Shown here: piece by piece, positions 4,456 through 6,093 of the stretch
Position numbering within the stretch: position 1 is the stretch's first letter
How the letters are laid out: every line of letters begins with the position of its first letter
Origin: Clostridia bacterium
Lineage (GTDB): Bacteria; Bacillota_A; Clostridia; Oscillospirales; Butyricicoccaceae
Reading direction: 5' to 3'
Assembly: GCA_017421885.1 (NCBI GenBank)
Contig: JAFOHJ010000140.1
Location: forward strand, 1 to 6,093
Length of the DNA stretch: 6,093 nucleotides
Notes under the pieces: model-generated
The model's input: the letters and a program-made list of their open reading frames with translations, nothing else
Told to the model about the DNA's origin: nothing
Database searches by the model: none
Made by a program: the position numbers and the translations under genes

Positions 4456-6093
4456 ATGGCTACACTGAACAAATATCGCAGAAATGGCATCGATATTCTG
4501 GTTTCAACACTCAGACGCAGATGGATAGTTCTCAGACTTCAGATGACAAGGCTTGCCGGCCTCGGAAAGAGCTCGGAAGTCGTTCATGATATTTTCGGCC
4601 TGCTGGCTATGCTGGTCGCTCTCGTCCAGCGCGGCGCTGCAGGTGCAGGCACCCTCGTAATGAAGGGTGCGGTCAGCCTCTCGGGTTATCTTGATCCTAT
4701 GGCCGAGAAGCTGGCTGCAATGGCATATCAGCTCAGGCTGGCTGTTCTTCGCGAACAGAGCCGCCACGAGCCACGCGCAAGGGTCCTTCCTGCGCTGGCC
4801 CTCGCAACAGTAACTCTGTGCATCTGCACACTTTCCTTTATGGGCATCGGCCTCAAGGTCACTATCAACGGCCAGACAATGGGCTATGTTTCCAGCCAGA
4901 CCGAGATGGAAGAGATCCTCGCAGGTGTCGAGGATAAGATCTCCGATTATCTCGGCGCTCCCTACAGCCTCAATGTCGATGTTGAATACTCCATCGGTTA
5001 CGACGATGGCAGCCTGGCTGTAAGCGAAGACAATATCTCCAACTTTGTAATGTCGTCCCTTAAGGATATCACAACAAAGTATGTTCTTACAGTCGATGGC
5101 GAGGTCATCGGCGCCCATGAGAGCAAGACAGCTCTCGAGCTGCTCAGGCAGCGTCTCCTCGAGGCCAACGCAGTGTCCTACCGCGGCGGCAAGGTCGAGT
5201 TCGTTCAGGATGTTCAGATCAAGCCTATGGCTTCGGCCGATGCTACTTTGATGTCCATCGGCGACATCGAGGCTAAACTCTCGGGCAACACCAAGGAATC
5301 GGTCACCTACACAGTCCGTGCAGGCGACACCGTTTCGGGCATCGCACAGAAGTATTCCACATCGGTATCCTCCATTATGGATATTAATCCCGAGCTTTCG
5401 GCTGAAAGCATCCATATTGGCGACGAGATCCTCATTTCGGCATCGGTCCCCACCCTCTCGGTTAAGGAGACCATCACCGAGCACTATACACGCCGTGTTG
5501 CATATGAGACTGTCAAGGAAAAGACCGACGACCTCTACACAACACAGAGCCGCGTAAAGCAGGCCGGTGTTTATGGCGAAGCCAATGTAGTTGCTGACGT
5601 AGTATATGTCAACGGCCAGGAAGAATCCCGCGTCGTTATGGAATGGAATGTCACATCCGAGCCTGTCACCGAGATCATCGAGGTCGGCACAAAGCAGCCT
5701 CCCAAGAAGGCGGCAACAGGCAAGTTCATGAAGCCTGCCAACGGCTATATCTCTTCCCGTTACGGCTACCGCAGAAGCATGGGCGACTTCCACACAGGTG
5801 TCGACTTTGCAGGCCCCACAGGTACAGCGATCTATGCATCCGATGGCGGCAGGGTCACATATGCCGGTTGGAAGGGCAACTATGGTTACTGTGTATTCAT
5901 CGACCATGGCAACGGCTATACCACCGTTTATGCTCACTGCAGCAAGCTGCTGGTAAGCGCGGGTGACCGCGTGGCTAAGGGCGAGCAGATCGCAAAGGTC
6001 GGCAGCACAGGCCGCTCGACAGGTCCTCACCTGCATTTCGAGATCCGCGTGAACGGCAAGCATCAGAATCCTCTGAACTACATAAGCTACTAA
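4456..6093 (+). CDS. Membrane-anchored LysM-G5-M23 family peptidoglycan endopeptidase
   Basis: This 545-residue protein should cut peptide bridges of peptidoglycan outside the membrane. Residues 1-109 are basic and probably cytoplasmic, and residues 110-132 are a membrane segment. Two related stretches follow, starting VTINGQTMG (135-143) and LTVDGEVIG (211-219). Then come a LysM domain (about 284-330, YTVRAGDTVSGIA), a G5-like domain (about 333-412) and the M23 domain (about 424-545). The LytM-type residues are all present: zinc ligands H446 and D450 (HTGVD) and H527, with catalytic H494 (YAH) and H525 (HLHFE), so the enzyme looks active. The start is set by AGAAGG at 4445-4450, five bases before the ATG. 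It has its own strong promoter. ATA is almost absent as an isoleucine codon, consistent with high expression. It could be a general cell-wall hydrolase or act in sporulation, like other M23 proteins such as SpoIIQ; the vegetative promoter favours the first. Confidence 0.93.
   Translation: MATLNKYRRNGIDILVSTLRRRWIVLRLQMTRLAGLGKSSEVVHDIFGLLAMLVALVQRGAAGAGTLVMKGAVSLSGYLDPMAEKLAAMAYQLRLAVLREQSRHEPRARVLPALALATVTLCICTLSFMGIGLKVTINGQTMGYVSSQTEMEEILAGVEDKISDYLGAPYSLNVDVEYSIGYDDGSLAVSEDNISNFVMSSLKDITTKYVLTVDGEVIGAHESKTALELLRQRLLEANAVSYRGGKVEFVQDVQIKPMASADATLMSIGDIEAKLSGNTKESVTYTVRAGDTVSGIAQKYSTSVSSIMDINPELSAESIHIGDEILISASVPTLSVKETITEHYTRRVAYETVKEKTDDLYTTQSRVKQAGVYGEANVVADVVYVNGQEESRVVMEWNVTSEPVTEIIEVGTKQPPKKAATGKFMKPANGYISSRYGYRRSMGDFHTGVDFAGPTGTAIYASDGGRVTYAGWKGNYGYCVFIDHGNGYTTVYAHCSKLLVSAGDRVAKGEQIAKVGSTGRSTGPHLHFEIRVNGKHQNPLNYISY

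Noticed and set aside
4504..6063. Antisense open frame of 519 codons opposite the M23 gene
   Set aside because: The + strand product has intact catalytic motifs, a ribosome site and a promoter. The reverse frame has low-complexity composition (many Asp, Cys, Ala and Val) typical of a biased gene read backwards, and no recognisable domain.

Overview
The window carries four complete genes, all on the + strand, and no RNA gene, transposase, CRISPR array or phage gene that I can recognise. It looks like chromosomal DNA of a spore-forming, Gram-positive anaerobe. I infer a gut Clostridia of the Oscillospiraceae/Ruminococcaceae type from four things: a SpoIIE homologue, strong AGGAGG-type ribosome binding sites, a LysM-G5-M23 cell-wall peptidase, and a multi-hairpin intergenic repeat of a style I remember as common in gut Firmicutes. 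The species cannot be read from the sequence.

Layout. Bases 1-217 are intergenic: a block of four tandem hairpins (37-111), then the leader of the first gene, whose Shine-Dalgarno has a perfect 9-base complement about 50 bases upstream. Bases 218-1693 encode a secreted protein with two complete ricin-type beta-trefoil lectin domains and an unassigned C-terminal region, closed by a UUCG-loop terminator. Bases 1732-1815 are a promoter region dense in short inverted repeats. Bases 1816-4038 (GTG start) encode the SpoIIE phosphatase. A stem-loop spans its stop codon, and 42 bases later comes a 93-residue protein with a C-terminal membrane segment (4081-4362), probably read on the same transcript. 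A near-consensus sigma-A promoter (TTGACA, 17 bases, TATGAT) begins just after that gene's stop codon and drives the last gene (4456-6093), a membrane-anchored M23 peptidase that ends exactly at the window edge.

How they fit together. SpoIIE belongs to the switch that activates sigma-F in the forespore. The M23 protein is an envelope-facing peptidoglycan hydrolase. The small membrane protein between them has no assigned role. The lectin gene is insulated by its terminator and looks like an independent secreted carbohydrate-binding gene. The lectin and M23 genes rarely use ATA for isoleucine, whereas spoIIE and the small gene use it often, which suggests different expression levels.

Nothing here amounts to a clearly new system. 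The most interesting signals are regulatory: two 8-base words shared in the same order by the spoIIE and M23 promoters, each with a GTAA/TTAC inverted repeat on the presumed transcription start, and the possible ribosome-site masking helix in the lectin leader.
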